This document shows positions 8,646-17,240 of a stretch of 64,000 nucleotides of DNA, one piece after another. A program made the translations under genes and the position numbers. This DNA is from Bacillota bacterium (GTDB lineage: Bacteria; Bacillota; Desulfotomaculia; Desulfotomaculales; Desulfallaceae): the NCBI GenBank assembly GCA_023439185.1, contig JAEXOR010000037.1:8918-72917 (forward strand). The letters run 5' to 3'. Each line of letters starts with the position of its first letter. Within the stretch, counting starts at the first letter, position 1. The notes under the pieces are model-generated. The model worked only from the letters and a program-made list of their open reading frames with translations, was not told where the DNA came from and searched no databases.

Positions 8646-9602
8646 TCAAGAGGAGGTCAGGCCTGACCCCGTTAAGACGCTGATGGGGACGGCCAGGCCG
8701 AAGTTTTTTTGTTGGCCGTTAACTTCTTTTTGGTAGCGGGCGAAAACAACCCCCACCACTTCGCTGTTGCCGTTGAACACCGGGCTGCCGCTGTTGCCCG
8801 GGTAAACCGGGGCGTTGATGCTAAATACCGGATCGGGGTTGTTCCCCAACCGCATGTATCCGTCTATCTCTCCGTCCACCACCACGTTGTTCAGACCCAG
8901 CGGATTGCCCACCACCCTGATTTTATCCCCGGTCCCGGGAAACCCGTCCTCGCCGACAGGCACCATCGGCAGGTCTTCTCCCAGCAGCCTGATCACGGCC
9001 AGGTCGTATTCCGGCCTGGAATCCCAGCTTTGAGCCTTATAGATTTTGCCTCCGGGGAAGGTGACGGTCATGTTGAGCGCGCCGTCAATAACGTGGTGAT
9101 TGGTAACAATAAACCCCTCCGGCCTGATATTAAACCCCGTGCCGGACTTGCTCTGGGCGGCAATGGACGTTCCCTGCCGGGCAACAACGTCTATTTGCAC
9201 CACCGCCGCCTGCAGCCGCCGGACATCAATATCCTTCTGCAGCTCCACCGAACGGCCCACCAGTTCCGCCAGCGGGAACTGCAGCACGGGCCACGAAACG
9301 GCCAGGGCAAGCCCTAAAAAAGCCAGCACCGTCACCAGGGCTACAACGCGCAGCAAAGGAGACCTGGGCGGCTTTTCGGATTCATCATCGTCCCGGTCAT
9401 CGTCGTCATCCTGGAATTGTTTCAGATACTCCAGGTCGTAATCCTCCGGGTAATCCTTATCAGGGTCGTCCTCGTAACCGTCCTCCAGGTAATCATCGTC
9501 TTCATAATCGTCGTCATACAGATATTTGTCTTCATATTCGCCGCCGTTGTTTCCGCCGGCCGCGCTTTCCTCCGGCGGTCGTTTGCGTTTATCGTCTCGC
9601 AT
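8646..9602 (-). CDS. Membrane-anchored trypsin-like serine protease (HtrA/DegP-type, no PDZ)
   Basis: 318 aa. The first 85 residues are a cytoplasmic tail extremely rich in Asp, Glu and Tyr, then one transmembrane helix (about 92-115). The protease domain carries the triad in VTNHHVID (His), YDLAVIRL (Asp) and PGNSGSPV (Ser). No PDZ domain follows, unlike the HtrA at 32091. GAGGGAG precedes the start. The gene's last codons overlap a GGTCAGGCCTGACC palindrome related to the repeat at 48848, so the C-terminus SGLTSS may come from repeat sequence. Confidence 0.85.
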   Translation of the reverse strand: MRDDKRKRPPEESAAGGNNGGEYEDKYLYDDDYEDDDYLEDGYEDDPDKDYPEDYDLEYLKQFQDDDDDRDDDESEKPPRSPLLRVVALVTVLAFLGLALAVSWPVLQFPLAELVGRSVELQKDIDVRRLQAAVVQIDVVARQGTSIAAQSKSGTGFNIRPEGFIVTNHHVIDGALNMTVTFPGGKIYKAQSWDSRPEYDLAVIRLLGEDLPMVPVGEDGFPGTGDKIRVVGNPLGLNNVVVDGEIDGYMRLGNNPDPVFSINAPVYPGNSGSPVFNGNSEVVGVVFARYQKEVNGQQKNFGLAVPISVLTGSGLTSS

Positions 9603-9626
9603 GCCGTACTCCCTCGCCCATCATTT

Positions 9627-10403
9627 TTATAGCTCAAATTCAGCAATTAAAAAAGTATGGTCCGAGGGTTTTTCTTTCAGCCTTGGCTCCATGTCAATAC
9701 GGGCGCCCCGGGACAACCCGGCCAGCGGTCCGGTAGCCCAGATATGGTCGACCCGCCAGCCCATTCTTCTTTTTACGCCGTTGGGCACGCGGTAATCATA
9801 AAATGTGTAATGGCCGCCATCAGGCATATGGCGGCGGAAAACGTCCTCAAACCCCCAATCCTTCACATACTGCAGAGCCTTGTGTTCCATAGGGTGATAA
9901 CCCACGTGGCCCAGGAGTTTTTCGGGGCTGTGCACGTCGATGGGCTCGGGAGCCACGTTAAAATCCCCCGTCCAGAGCACATGCGTATCGGGGCTGAAAC
10001 CGCGGTCGAAGACTTCGCGCATGTTGGTGATCCAATTTATCTTGTAAGCGAACTCGTCGGTGTCCGGCGCCCTGCCCTGGGGTATATAGGTATTTATAAT
10101 ATTGATGCCCTTAACCTTCGCGGCAATCAGCCGCGCCTCGCCCGACCTGGAGAAGCTTGAAATATCAATTGACAGCTCCGTCAGTTCATGAACGCCGGCA
10201 ATGGCTACCCCGTTATATGATTTCTGACCTTTATAGATGACGTTGTAACCTGCGGCGTTAAATTCACCGGCGGGAAAATTGCGGTCCTCGACCTTGGTTT
10301 CCTGCATACAAAGCACGTCCGGTTTTTCAGCCTCCAGCCAATCCAGTATAATCGGCAGCCTGGCCCGGACGGAATTGGTGTTGAAAGTGGCTACCTTGAA
10401 CAT
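9627..10403 (-). CDS. xth: Exodeoxyribonuclease III / AP endonuclease
   Basis: 258 aa, usual length for ExoIII/ExoA. It opens FKVATFNTNSVRARLPII. The metal-binding Glu is in CMQETKVEDRNFP, the catalytic Asp/Asn in LWTGDFNVAPEPIDVHSPEK, the RVDHIWAT block follows, and the terminal PSDHTFLIAEF supplies the Asp-His pair. It cuts abasic sites and degrades DNA from 3' ends in base excision repair. It is transcribed in the same direction as the short protease, 24 bp upstream of that gene. Confidence 0.93.
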   Translation of the reverse strand: MFKVATFNTNSVRARLPIILDWLEAEKPDVLCMQETKVEDRNFPAGEFNAAGYNVIYKGQKSYNGVAIAGVHELTELSIDISSFSRSGEARLIAAKVKGINIINTYIPQGRAPDTDEFAYKINWITNMREVFDRGFSPDTHVLWTGDFNVAPEPIDVHSPEKLLGHVGYHPMEHKALQYVKDWGFEDVFRRHMPDGGHYTFYDYRVPNGVKRRMGWRVDHIWATGPLAGLSRGARIDMEPRLKEKPSDHTFLIAEFEL

Positions 10404-10432
10404 AAAAGCCCTCCGCTGCGGTTTTGTATATT

Positions 10433-10711
10433 TTACACAGCATTAAGCTTTTCCGCAATACATGACCAGGAGCGCCTGGCAAAAATCACGGGTACCGACT
10501 GGTTTTTGGCCTTTTCTTTGATCAGCAGGGCAATGTTATGGTTTATGTAGTTGGTCAGCACGACCACCAGTCCGGCGTCCACGGGAATGTTGAGATCCCG
10601 TTTTTTAACCTTTTTGCGTCCCTTGAAATGAATGACGTTATCGTAGCCCAACGATTTAAAATTGCTGTCGATGTCGCCGAGATAGTCCCCGCCGACGATG
10701 AAGACTGACAT
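10433..10711 (-). CDS. DUF2325 domain protein under a Fur-like box
   Basis: 92 aa, whole length DUF2325. It begins MSVFIVGGDYLGDI, has a basic patch (FKGRKKVKKRDL), the hydrophobic strand GLVVVLTNYINHN and ends ARRSWSCIAEKL. The fold resembles a small nucleotide-binding or receiver-like domain; the family's function is not established. A Fur-type operator lies 27-45 bp upstream, so iron control is likely. An RBS (GGAGGTATAAAT) precedes the start. Confidence 0.82.
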   Translation of the reverse strand: MSVFIVGGDYLGDIDSNFKSLGYDNVIHFKGRKKVKKRDLNIPVDAGLVVVLTNYINHNIALLIKEKAKNQSVPVIFARRSWSCIAEKLNAV

Positions 10712-10737
10712 ATTTATACCTCCAATTTAATGACAAT

Positions 10738-10756
10738 GAAAATGATTATCATTATC
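10738..10756. promoter_or_regulatory. Fur-type iron box
   Basis: GAAAATGATTATCATTATC matches the classical Fur consensus GATAATGATAATCATTATC at 17 of 19 positions and extends into further ATTATCATTA repeats. It lies directly upstream of the DUF2325 gene. A Fur-family repressor would bind here under iron sufficiency. Confidence 0.75.
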
Positions 10757-10846
10757 ATTAAATATACATGCTTATCCTATTTGTGTCAAGCCCTAAAGAA
10801 AAGCCCCGATATTGCTTCCCTCTGAAGGAGATTCAAGGCTGGCTTT

Positions 10847-10911
10847 GGTGCCAGGTGTTAAAAGTTAAAAGCTGCAAAAACCGCAACTTTAAACTTTTAA
10901 CACCTGGCACC
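10847..10911. repeat. 65-bp palindromic repeat, copy 1
   Basis: A near-perfect inverted repeat: GGTGCCAGGTGTTAAAAG pairs with CTTTTAACACCTGGCACC around a TGCAAAAACCGCA centre. A second copy of equal length is at 42802-42866. The stem differs between copies by compensatory changes. It lies upstream of the DUF2325 gene and downstream of the GltD-like gene, where it could also act as a terminator. Confidence 0.85.
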
Positions 10912-10921
10912 GTGCTTCCAC

Positions 10922-12487
10922 CTATCTGTTTTTCTCAACGTTAATGGCCAGGTCGGGGCATACGTACAGGCATTTCAGGCAGCCGATACAACTTTCAATG
11001 TTACGCGCCGCCGCGGGATTGTAACCCTGGGCGTTAAAGTCTTGGGTCATCTCAAAAATGCCCAGCGAGCATACTTCCTGGCAATATCCGCAGCCCTTGC
11101 AGATTTTATCGTTCACCGCCACCCGGTAATCCCTGGCGTCGCAGGCCAGGCAGCGGCTGGCTTCCCGCATGGCCGCCTCCCGCCCGAACCCCGGTTCCGC
11201 CAGGTCAAAACTGTTAACCCGCCGGCTGACCGGAATATTGTCCACTTCCGGCCGGTATGTTCCCCGGGGGGCTTCCTCAGGCGCTTCCGTCCGCCCGCCG
11301 GCGCAGGTGCCGTCAATTGCGCCGGTGCCGCCCAGGTACCGGTCAATGGCCTGGCCGGCCCGCCTTCCGGTATTGATCGCTTCAATGATCGACGAGGGTC
11401 CGGTGACGGCGTCACCCGCGGCATAAACACCCCTGGTCCCGGTGGCCAAGTCCGCGTTTACGTCCAGGCTGAAGAAACCGGCATCCACCGTTTGCCCCAC
11501 CGCCACAATCACCGTGTCGCAGGCCACGTCAAACTCACTTCCCTCAACCGGCACGGGAGCAGGCCTGCCGGAGGCGTCAACGGGGCCGGGCACCATTTTG
11601 ACGGCGGTAACGCCGTGCTTACTGACTTTAACCGGGGCGGTCAGGAACTGAATCTCCACCCCTTCCTCCAGCGCGGCTTTAACCTCTTCCGGGCCGGCGG
11701 GCATTTGAGCCATGGTGCGGCGATACAATATGGTTACCCGCGCCCCCAGGCGCACCGCGCTCCGGGCGGCGTCAATGGCGGTGTTGCCGCCGCCAATCAC
11801 TACAACTTTACCGCCCACAGCCGGGGCGTCGCCGGTATTGACCTGTTTTAAGAAAGCAATGCCGTCCAGCACATTTGCTTCCTGCTCGCACTCAATGCCG
11901 GCTTTGCGGCTCCGCCAGGCCCCCACCGCCACCAGTACGGCGTCAAATCCGTCCGTCAGCAGGCTTTCCGCCATGGTGATCCTGGTATCAGTTACTATTT
12001 CCACCCCGCGCCGGGTGATATATTCTATATCCCGGTCCAGCACCCGGTTGGGCAGGCGGTATTCGGGGATGCCGTAGCGCAGCATGCCGCCGGGTTGGGG
12101 CAGGGCTTCATATACACGCACGGCATGCCCTTTACCGGCCAGGAACCAGGCCGCCGCGAGGCCGCCTGGGCCCGAGCCCACCACCGCCACCTTTTTGCCG
12201 GTGGGCGCCGGTTTTTCTTCGGCCTGACAATCGTCCCCATATTCCAGCGCCGCCCTCTTCAGCAGCCTGATGGCCACCGGTTCGTCATACTGCATGCGGG
12301 CGCATCTGGATTCGCAGGGATGTACGCAGGCATATCCGCACACCCCGGGGAAGGGTATTTTTTCCCGGATCACCGCCAGAGCGCCGGTGAAATCTCCGTC
12401 CCTGATACAGCTTACATAACGCGAAACATCCACCCCCGCCGGGCAGGCCGCAATGCACGAGGGTGTGACGCACTTGGCGTTATTCAT
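10922..12487 (-). CDS. GltD-like NAD(P)-binding flavoprotein with C-terminal 2x[4Fe-4S] ferredoxin domain
   Basis: 521 aa. The N-terminal Fer4_20 domain carries Cys-rich VTPSCIAACPAGVDVSRYV and CGYACVHPCESRC. Two Rossmann motifs follow: VAVVGSGPGGLAAAWFLAGKG for FAD and VVVIGGGNTAIDAARSA for NAD(P)H. The last 70 residues hold two CxxCxxCxxxC clusters (CKGCGYCQEVC and CIGCLKCLYVC). The family passes electrons between NAD(P)H and ferredoxin-like centres, as in the glutamate synthase small subunit. The start overlaps korC by 8 bp, so it probably supplies the ferredoxin (delta) function and a pyridine-nucleotide link for the 2-oxoacid oxidoreductase. Confidence 0.88.
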   Translation of the reverse strand: MNNAKCVTPSCIAACPAGVDVSRYVSCIRDGDFTGALAVIREKIPFPGVCGYACVHPCESRCARMQYDEPVAIRLLKRAALEYGDDCQAEEKPAPTGKKVAVVGSGPGGLAAAWFLAGKGHAVRVYEALPQPGGMLRYGIPEYRLPNRVLDRDIEYITRRGVEIVTDTRITMAESLLTDGFDAVLVAVGAWRSRKAGIECEQEANVLDGIAFLKQVNTGDAPAVGGKVVVIGGGNTAIDAARSAVRLGARVTILYRRTMAQMPAGPEEVKAALEEGVEIQFLTAPVKVSKHGVTAVKMVPGPVDASGRPAPVPVEGSEFDVACDTVIVAVGQTVDAGFFSLDVNADLATGTRGVYAAGDAVTGPSSIIEAINTGRRAGQAIDRYLGGTGAIDGTCAGGRTEAPEEAPRGTYRPEVDNIPVSRRVNSFDLAEPGFGREAAMREASRCLACDARDYRVAVNDKICKGCGYCQEVCSLGIFEMTQDFNAQGYNPAAARNIESCIGCLKCLYVCPDLAINVEKNR

Positions 12488-13028
12488 TGGCGTTCGCCTC
12501 CCCGTTTTTTGTTACCAGCTCAATGCCCGCCTGCAGGGCTTTAATGTTCATCCCGGCTACTTTCCCGGCAAACCGCCTGTTCAGCACGGCGGCCAGGCTG
12601 TCGGTTTTAATCATCCCCGTGAGGGTAGACATTGCGCCGAGGGCAATGATATTGGCGGTACCCACATGCCCCAGCCGGCTGGCCATTTCGGTGAAGGGAA
12701 AACCGTATAAATTATGCCCCGCGCGTTTTTCCAGCAGGGTGGTGTCGTAAAAAACCGGCCCGGCAGGCTCACCGGGGGCGTACATCCGCATCGCCTGCTC
12801 GGTAAGGACCAGGATCACGTCGGGCTCCTGGACCTGCTGGAACATAATTTCATTCCGGCTGATAATCACTTCGGACTTGGAGAAACCGCCCCGGCTGGCG
12901 ATGCCGTAAGACTGGGTCTGGACCGCGTTCTGGCCTTCCAGTATAGCGGCCTGGGCCAGGATAATACCGCAAACCACCAGACCCTGGCCGCCGGAACCGG
13001 CCATGATTACTTCGTATTGCTCTTTCAC
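12480..13028 (-). CDS. korC: 2-oxoacid:ferredoxin oxidoreductase gamma subunit
   Basis: 182 aa, normal for the gamma subunit (PF01558). Typical motifs are MAGSGGQGLVVCGIILAQAA near the N-terminus and VQTQSYGIASRGGFSKSEV, which help bind CoA. Translation is coupled at both ends: a 4-bp ATGA overlap with korB and an 8-bp overlap with the flavoprotein. In separate-subunit enzymes this chain joins alpha and beta to oxidise a 2-oxoacid to acyl-CoA, reducing ferredoxin. Confidence 0.9.
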   Translation of the reverse strand: MKEQYEVIMAGSGGQGLVVCGIILAQAAILEGQNAVQTQSYGIASRGGFSKSEVIISRNEIMFQQVQEPDVILVLTEQAMRMYAPGEPAGPVFYDTTLLEKRAGHNLYGFPFTEMASRLGHVGTANIIALGAMSTLTGMIKTDSLAAVLNRRFAGKVAGMNIKALQAGIELVTKNGEANANE

Positions 13029-13855
13029 CTTTTCGCACCACCCTCCAGCGCCCTGGCCCTGATTTGTTCGTACCGGGCGGAAAAGTCGGGCTCATCGCGG
13101 TCAACCAGTTTACCGACGGCAAAGCAGCCTTCCTTTTCCGGATCGGTCAACTGATCGTATTTTTCTTTGCTCACCGCTTTTTCTTTCAGCCAGTTGAGCA
13201 TTTCCAAGCCCCGCTTCATGCTGTTGTTCCTGCCGTAGTGAGTGGGGCAGGGACTGACCACTTCCACCAGGGAAAAGCCTTTTTTGCACAGGGCTTCTTT
13301 CATCTGCTCCTTGAGCTCCCAGCCGTGGTACACCGTGCCCCGGGCCACGTAGTTGGCGCCGGCCACTTCGGCCAGGGCGCAAATGTCGAAGCCCCTTTCC
13401 GGATTGCCGTATACCGTGGTGCTGGTGTATTTTTCCGACGGCGTGGTGCCGGAACACTGTCCGCCGGTCATGCCGTAGTTGTAGTTGTTCAATACGATGG
13501 CGGTGACGTCCATGTTCCGCCTGGCCGCGTGGATAAAGTGATTGCCCCCGATGGTGACGCCGTCGCCGTCGCCCATCAGTACCACGACGTTTAACTTGGG
13601 GTTATAGGCTTTGACGCCGCTGGCAAAGGCCAGGGCGCGCCCGTGGGTGGTGTGCAGGGCGTTGGTCAGCAGGTAGTCGTCCGTTTTGCCCCAGCAGCCA
13701 ATGCCGGTGACGACCACCGTTTCGTTCTTCTTAAAGCCCAGTTCCTCAAAGGCTCTGAGCATGTTCCCCAGCGCTATGCCGTTACCGCACCCCGGGCACC
13801 ACATATGGGGCAATGATCCGTCTTTTAAATACCCGACGCCTGTCGCGTGCGTCAC
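13025..13855 (-). CDS. korB: 2-oxoacid:ferredoxin oxidoreductase beta subunit (TPP-binding)
   Basis: 276 aa. HMWCPGCGNGIALG near the N-terminus and VVLMGDGDGVTIGGNHFIHA followed by VLNNYNYGMTGGQ form the thiamine-diphosphate and Mg2+ site (GDG...N). The MWCPGCG and TGGQCSGTTPSEKYTST blocks are those of 2-oxoglutarate (KorB) or branched-chain (VorA) enzymes, rather than pyruvate synthase. Substrate specificity cannot be fixed from sequence; 2-oxoglutarate is the best guess. It lies 15 bp downstream of korA. Confidence 0.88.
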   Translation of the reverse strand: MTHATGVGYLKDGSLPHMWCPGCGNGIALGNMLRAFEELGFKKNETVVVTGIGCWGKTDDYLLTNALHTTHGRALAFASGVKAYNPKLNVVVLMGDGDGVTIGGNHFIHAARRNMDVTAIVLNNYNYGMTGGQCSGTTPSEKYTSTTVYGNPERGFDICALAEVAGANYVARGTVYHGWELKEQMKEALCKKGFSLVEVVSPCPTHYGRNNSMKRGLEMLNWLKEKAVSKEKYDQLTDPEKEGCFAVGKLVDRDEPDFSARYEQIRARALEGGAKR

Positions 13856-13870
13856 GATGACACCTCTTTC

Positions 13871-14998
13871 CTATTTTATTGCCCCCAGGATGTCTTTCGG
13901 GGTGATGATCTGGCCGTTGTACTTGTTCACCAGCGTGATGTCCTTATCCGGGCCCAGAACGCGCCGCACCTCGCCGGTTACCTGGCCGCTGTAGTTCATT
14001 TCTGCAACCACTACCTTTTTGGCGCGCCGGCCGCAGGCCGCTATTTCCTGGTCCGCAAAGGGCCACAGGGTGACCAGCTGCAGCACCCCGGCCTTGATTC
14101 CGTTTTTGCGGGCTTCCAGCGCCGCCGCCCGGGCCGCCCGGGTGGTGGCGCCAAAGGCAATCAGCAGCACTTCCGCGTCGTCGGTGTCATAACTCTTGGT
14201 AATTACTATCTCGTCCCGGTACCGCTCCAGCTTTCTGTGCAGCTGGGCCACCCGCCACCCGGCGTTGGCCGGGTCGTTGTTGCTGTAACCGTCCAGACCG
14301 TGCATGGAACTGGTGACGTGGTAAACGTAATCGCTGCCGTAAGCAGCCAGGGGAGCAATTCCGTCGGCCTCGGGCTCAAACGGTTTATATTCCTCCAGAG
14401 GCACCGAGGGTTTTTTCCTGTCGATAACCTCCACCTCGCCCGGCGCCGGGAAAATTATATTCTCACGCATATGGGCCACTATTTCATCGGCGGCCAGGAT
14501 CACCGGCACGCGGAATTTTTCCGCAAAATTAAAGGCCTGAACGGCCAGGGTGAAACATTCCCGCACCGTTGCCGGCGTCAGGGCAATGACGGCCTGGTCC
14601 CCGTGCCTGCCCCACCGGACCTGCATTACATCGGACTGGGCCGGCTTGGTGGCCAGCCCGGTGCTGGGACCGGAACGCTGCACGTTAATGATCACGCACG
14701 GCACCTCCCCCATCACCGCCAGGCCCAGGTTTTCCTGCATCAATGAAAAGCCCGGGCCGCTGGTGGCAGTGAAGGACTTCGCACCGGCCAGGGAGGCTCC
14801 CACAATAGCCCCCATACTGGCTATTTCATCCTCCATCTGCAAATACACGCCCCCCACTTTGGGCATCAGCCTGGAACACTCCTCGGCTATTTCCGAGGAC
14901 GGCGTGATAGGGTAACCGGCATAAAACCTGGCTCCCGCATAAATGGCGCCATGGGCGATAGCTTCATTGCCCTGTACGAGCTGTGCTTCTCGCTGCAC
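13871..14998 (-). CDS. korA: 2-oxoacid:ferredoxin oxidoreductase alpha subunit
   Basis: 375 aa. GNEAIAHGAIYAGARFYAGY opens the pyrimidine-binding domain, with YPITPSSEIAE and MEDEIASMGAIVGASLAG. SGPGFSLMQENLGLAVMGEV and RSGPSTGLATKPAQSD are the core motifs of KorA/VorB. The C-terminal transketolase-like domain ends with VNKYNGQIITPKDIL. First gene of the four-gene operon korA-korB-korC-flavoprotein. The complex would oxidise a 2-oxoacid plus CoA to acyl-CoA in the cytoplasm, or run reductively for biosynthesis. Confidence 0.9.
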   Translation of the reverse strand: MQREAQLVQGNEAIAHGAIYAGARFYAGYPITPSSEIAEECSRLMPKVGGVYLQMEDEIASMGAIVGASLAGAKSFTATSGPGFSLMQENLGLAVMGEVPCVIINVQRSGPSTGLATKPAQSDVMQVRWGRHGDQAVIALTPATVRECFTLAVQAFNFAEKFRVPVILAADEIVAHMRENIIFPAPGEVEVIDRKKPSVPLEEYKPFEPEADGIAPLAAYGSDYVYHVTSSMHGLDGYSNNDPANAGWRVAQLHRKLERYRDEIVITKSYDTDDAEVLLIAFGATTRAARAAALEARKNGIKAGVLQLVTLWPFADQEIAACGRRAKKVVVAEMNYSGQVTGEVRRVLGPDKDITLVNKYNGQIITPKDILGAIK

Positions 14999-15129
14999 TT
15001 TAATCCCCCTTCTGTCAATAACCCATGTTTTTATTTAAATGCAATACGTATATTCTAAATAAACAGCAATACCGGGTGATTTATAAAAGTATTGTCATGA
15101 TGAAAAAATGCCGTTAGAATTAGTCTATT

Positions 15130-16062
15130 ATGAAAAATTGGCAGCATAACGAACAAGTTAACGGTATTGCCTCGGCTGTGGGAGCTTACCTGCTGTGGGG
15201 GTTTTTTCCCATTTACTGGAAGCTGGTTCAGGTCGTCCCCCCACAGGAGATCCTGGCTCACCGGATCGTATGGTCCTTTGTGTTCCTGGTGCTGGTGCTG
15301 CTTGCCACCGGTAAAATCGGTTCATTTATGGCGGAATTGCGCGGGCTTGCCGCCCAACCGCCCAAGATCGCCGGCGTTGTACTGGCATCAATATTTATTA
15401 CCGTCAACTGGTATACGTACATCTGGGCCGTGAACCACGACCGGGTGGTGGAATCAAGCCTGGGGTATTATATCAACCCTCTGGTCAGCGTAATGCTGGG
15501 GGTTATCGTCCTCAAAGAGAAACTGTCGTTCTGGCAGGTGGTCTCATTTATTCTGGCCGCCGCCGGCGTTATGTATATGACGGTAAATTTCGGCGCCGTC
15601 CCCTGGATGGCGCTGATTCTGGCCGCCAGCTTCGGCATGTACGGGCTGCTTAAAAAGATGACCCATCTGAGCGCTCTGACCGGAATAACCCTGGAGACCA
15701 TGGTCATAACCCCTTTTGTGCTTACTTACCTGGGGTTTGTGCATTACAGCGGAAACGGGGCATTCGGCAATGTCGCGCCCGGTGTTACAGGGTTGTTGCT
15801 GGGGGCGGGCGTTGTAACGGCGGTGCCGCTGGTCCTTTTTGCGGCGGGCGCCAACCGGCTCCCGTTATCGGTAATTGGTTTTTTGCAGTACCTGGCGCCG
15901 ACTTTGATGCTGATTATCGGGGTCGGCATGTACCACGAGCCCTTCACCCGGGTACACCTGGTTTCATTCACCCTGATCTGGACGGCGCTGACGGTGTTCT
16001 CCCTGGCTAAAACCAAAATAATGACTGAACATGAACCAAAGCTGTTCAAAAGATATGGATAG
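15130..16062 (+). CDS. rarD: RarD-type EamA family transporter
   Basis: 310 aa, about 10 transmembrane helices in two EamA repeats. The N-terminus GAYLLWGFFPIYWKLVQVVPP and the EILAHRIVWSF block are the RarD signature, as are VNWYTYIWAVNHDRVVESSLGYYINPL and the late QYLAPTLMLIIGVGMYHEP. RarD homologues move small metabolites, with substrate unproven. The gene is divergent from korA across 130 bp and ends in a perfect terminator. Confidence 0.9.
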   Translation: MKNWQHNEQVNGIASAVGAYLLWGFFPIYWKLVQVVPPQEILAHRIVWSFVFLVLVLLATGKIGSFMAELRGLAAQPPKIAGVVLASIFITVNWYTYIWAVNHDRVVESSLGYYINPLVSVMLGVIVLKEKLSFWQVVSFILAAAGVMYMTVNFGAVPWMALILAASFGMYGLLKKMTHLSALTGITLETMVITPFVLTYLGFVHYSGNGAFGNVAPGVTGLLLGAGVVTAVPLVLFAAGANRLPLSVIGFLQYLAPTLMLIIGVGMYHEPFTRVHLVSFTLIWTALTVFSLAKTKIMTEHEPKLFKRYG

Positions 16063-16090
16063 TAAGCCCGGAAGCGAGATTCCGGGCTTA
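16063..16090. terminator. Bidirectional terminator
   Basis: TAAGCCCGGA and TCCGGGCTTA form a perfect 10-bp stem with an 8-nt loop, immediately after the rarD stop and facing the convergent TAXI gene. Confidence 0.75.
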
Positions 16091-16121
16091 CTTGCTGACT
16101 TAAGTTTTATTTCTGATCAAT

Positions 16122-17123
16122 TTATTTTACTTCCAGGCCATGCTCCTCGTAATACTTCACAGCACCGGGATGCATGGGGATTGAAAAGGCGTCCAGGGCT
16201 GTTTCAAGGATAATGCTGTTGCCTTTTTCGTGTATCTGAGCAATCTTGTCCTTATTCTCGAACATCGCATTGAGAATATTGTAAACCATCTCGTCTGACA
16301 GTTCCGCACGGGTGCACAGAGTTGTTTTGGAACCGGTTGTGACGACGTCTTCATCAACTCCCGAGTAAGTGCCGACGGGAATGGTCACCGGGTCGGAGAA
16401 GTACGGATATTTCTCTTTAATCTTTTGGATGTTCTCGACGTCTATGGACAGAATCTTAATGGCATGCTGGGTGCTGATATCGATAATGGCCGAGTTGGGC
16501 GCGCCGGCGTCAACCATCACGGCGTCCAGCTGGTTGTCCTTGAGCAGTTCCATGGCCTGTCCGAAGGCCAGGTATTCCGGTTTGATATCTTCCATGGTCA
16601 TATCATAAGATTCCAACAGGTACTGCATATTCAGGGGGCTTGAACCGCCCTGTACGCCGACAGCGACTTTCTTGCCCTTCAGGTCGGCATAACTCTCAAT
16701 GCCCGAATCTTTTTTGACCACGGTCTGGATTGTATTCGGATACAGTGAAATCAAACCGCGGATGTTCTCAATCTTGGTGCCGTCAAACATGTCGACGCCT
16801 TTATAAGCCATATCGGCGACCAGAGATTCGACAAAGCCGATTTCAGTTTGTTGCTGTCCCAGGAACCTGGCGTTTTCCACTGAACCGCCGGTTGCTTCGC
16901 TGGTCATGTTAACGCCGATGCCGGCTTTGGTAATTACATCCGCAATGGCGGTGCCAAGGGGATAATATGTCCCGCTGGTGGCGCCGGTGGAGATGGACAG
17001 ATTGGACGGGGTCTCACCGGCAGACTGGTCTTCGCCTTCATTACCGCCGCCGCAACCGGCCGCAAAAGCCGCAATTAATGTCAGTGCCAACAATAGAGAT
17101 AAAAATTTGCCGTATCTTTTCAT
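16122..17123 (-). CDS. TAXI-family TRAP transporter solute-binding lipoprotein
   Basis: 333 aa. A lipoprotein signal peptide ends LIAAFAAGCGGG. The mature part begins with LSISTGATSGTYYPLGTAIADVI, the hallmark of the TAXI (TRAP-associated extracytoplasmic immunogenic) family, with VGVQGGSS and AVMVDAGAPN further on. TAXI proteins deliver a substrate, often a dicarboxylate or amino acid, to a fused TRAP permease, which is the next gene downstream. A GGAGGAG ribosome site precedes the ATG. Confidence 0.92.
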   Translation of the reverse strand: MKRYGKFLSLLLALTLIAAFAAGCGGGNEGEDQSAGETPSNLSISTGATSGTYYPLGTAIADVITKAGIGVNMTSEATGGSVENARFLGQQQTEIGFVESLVADMAYKGVDMFDGTKIENIRGLISLYPNTIQTVVKKDSGIESYADLKGKKVAVGVQGGSSPLNMQYLLESYDMTMEDIKPEYLAFGQAMELLKDNQLDAVMVDAGAPNSAIIDISTQHAIKILSIDVENIQKIKEKYPYFSDPVTIPVGTYSGVDEDVVTTGSKTTLCTRAELSDEMVYNILNAMFENKDKIAQIHEKGNSIILETALDAFSIPMHPGAVKYYEEHGLEVK

Positions 17124-17240
17124 TTTACTCCTCCTGTTTCTCTTTAGATTACCTGCTGACGCCTGAAATTACCTGACTTTCAGCATCCCCCCCAGCTAAA
17201 CTAATCAAAGTATGACGGTCCGCCTAAAAAAACCGGGCAG

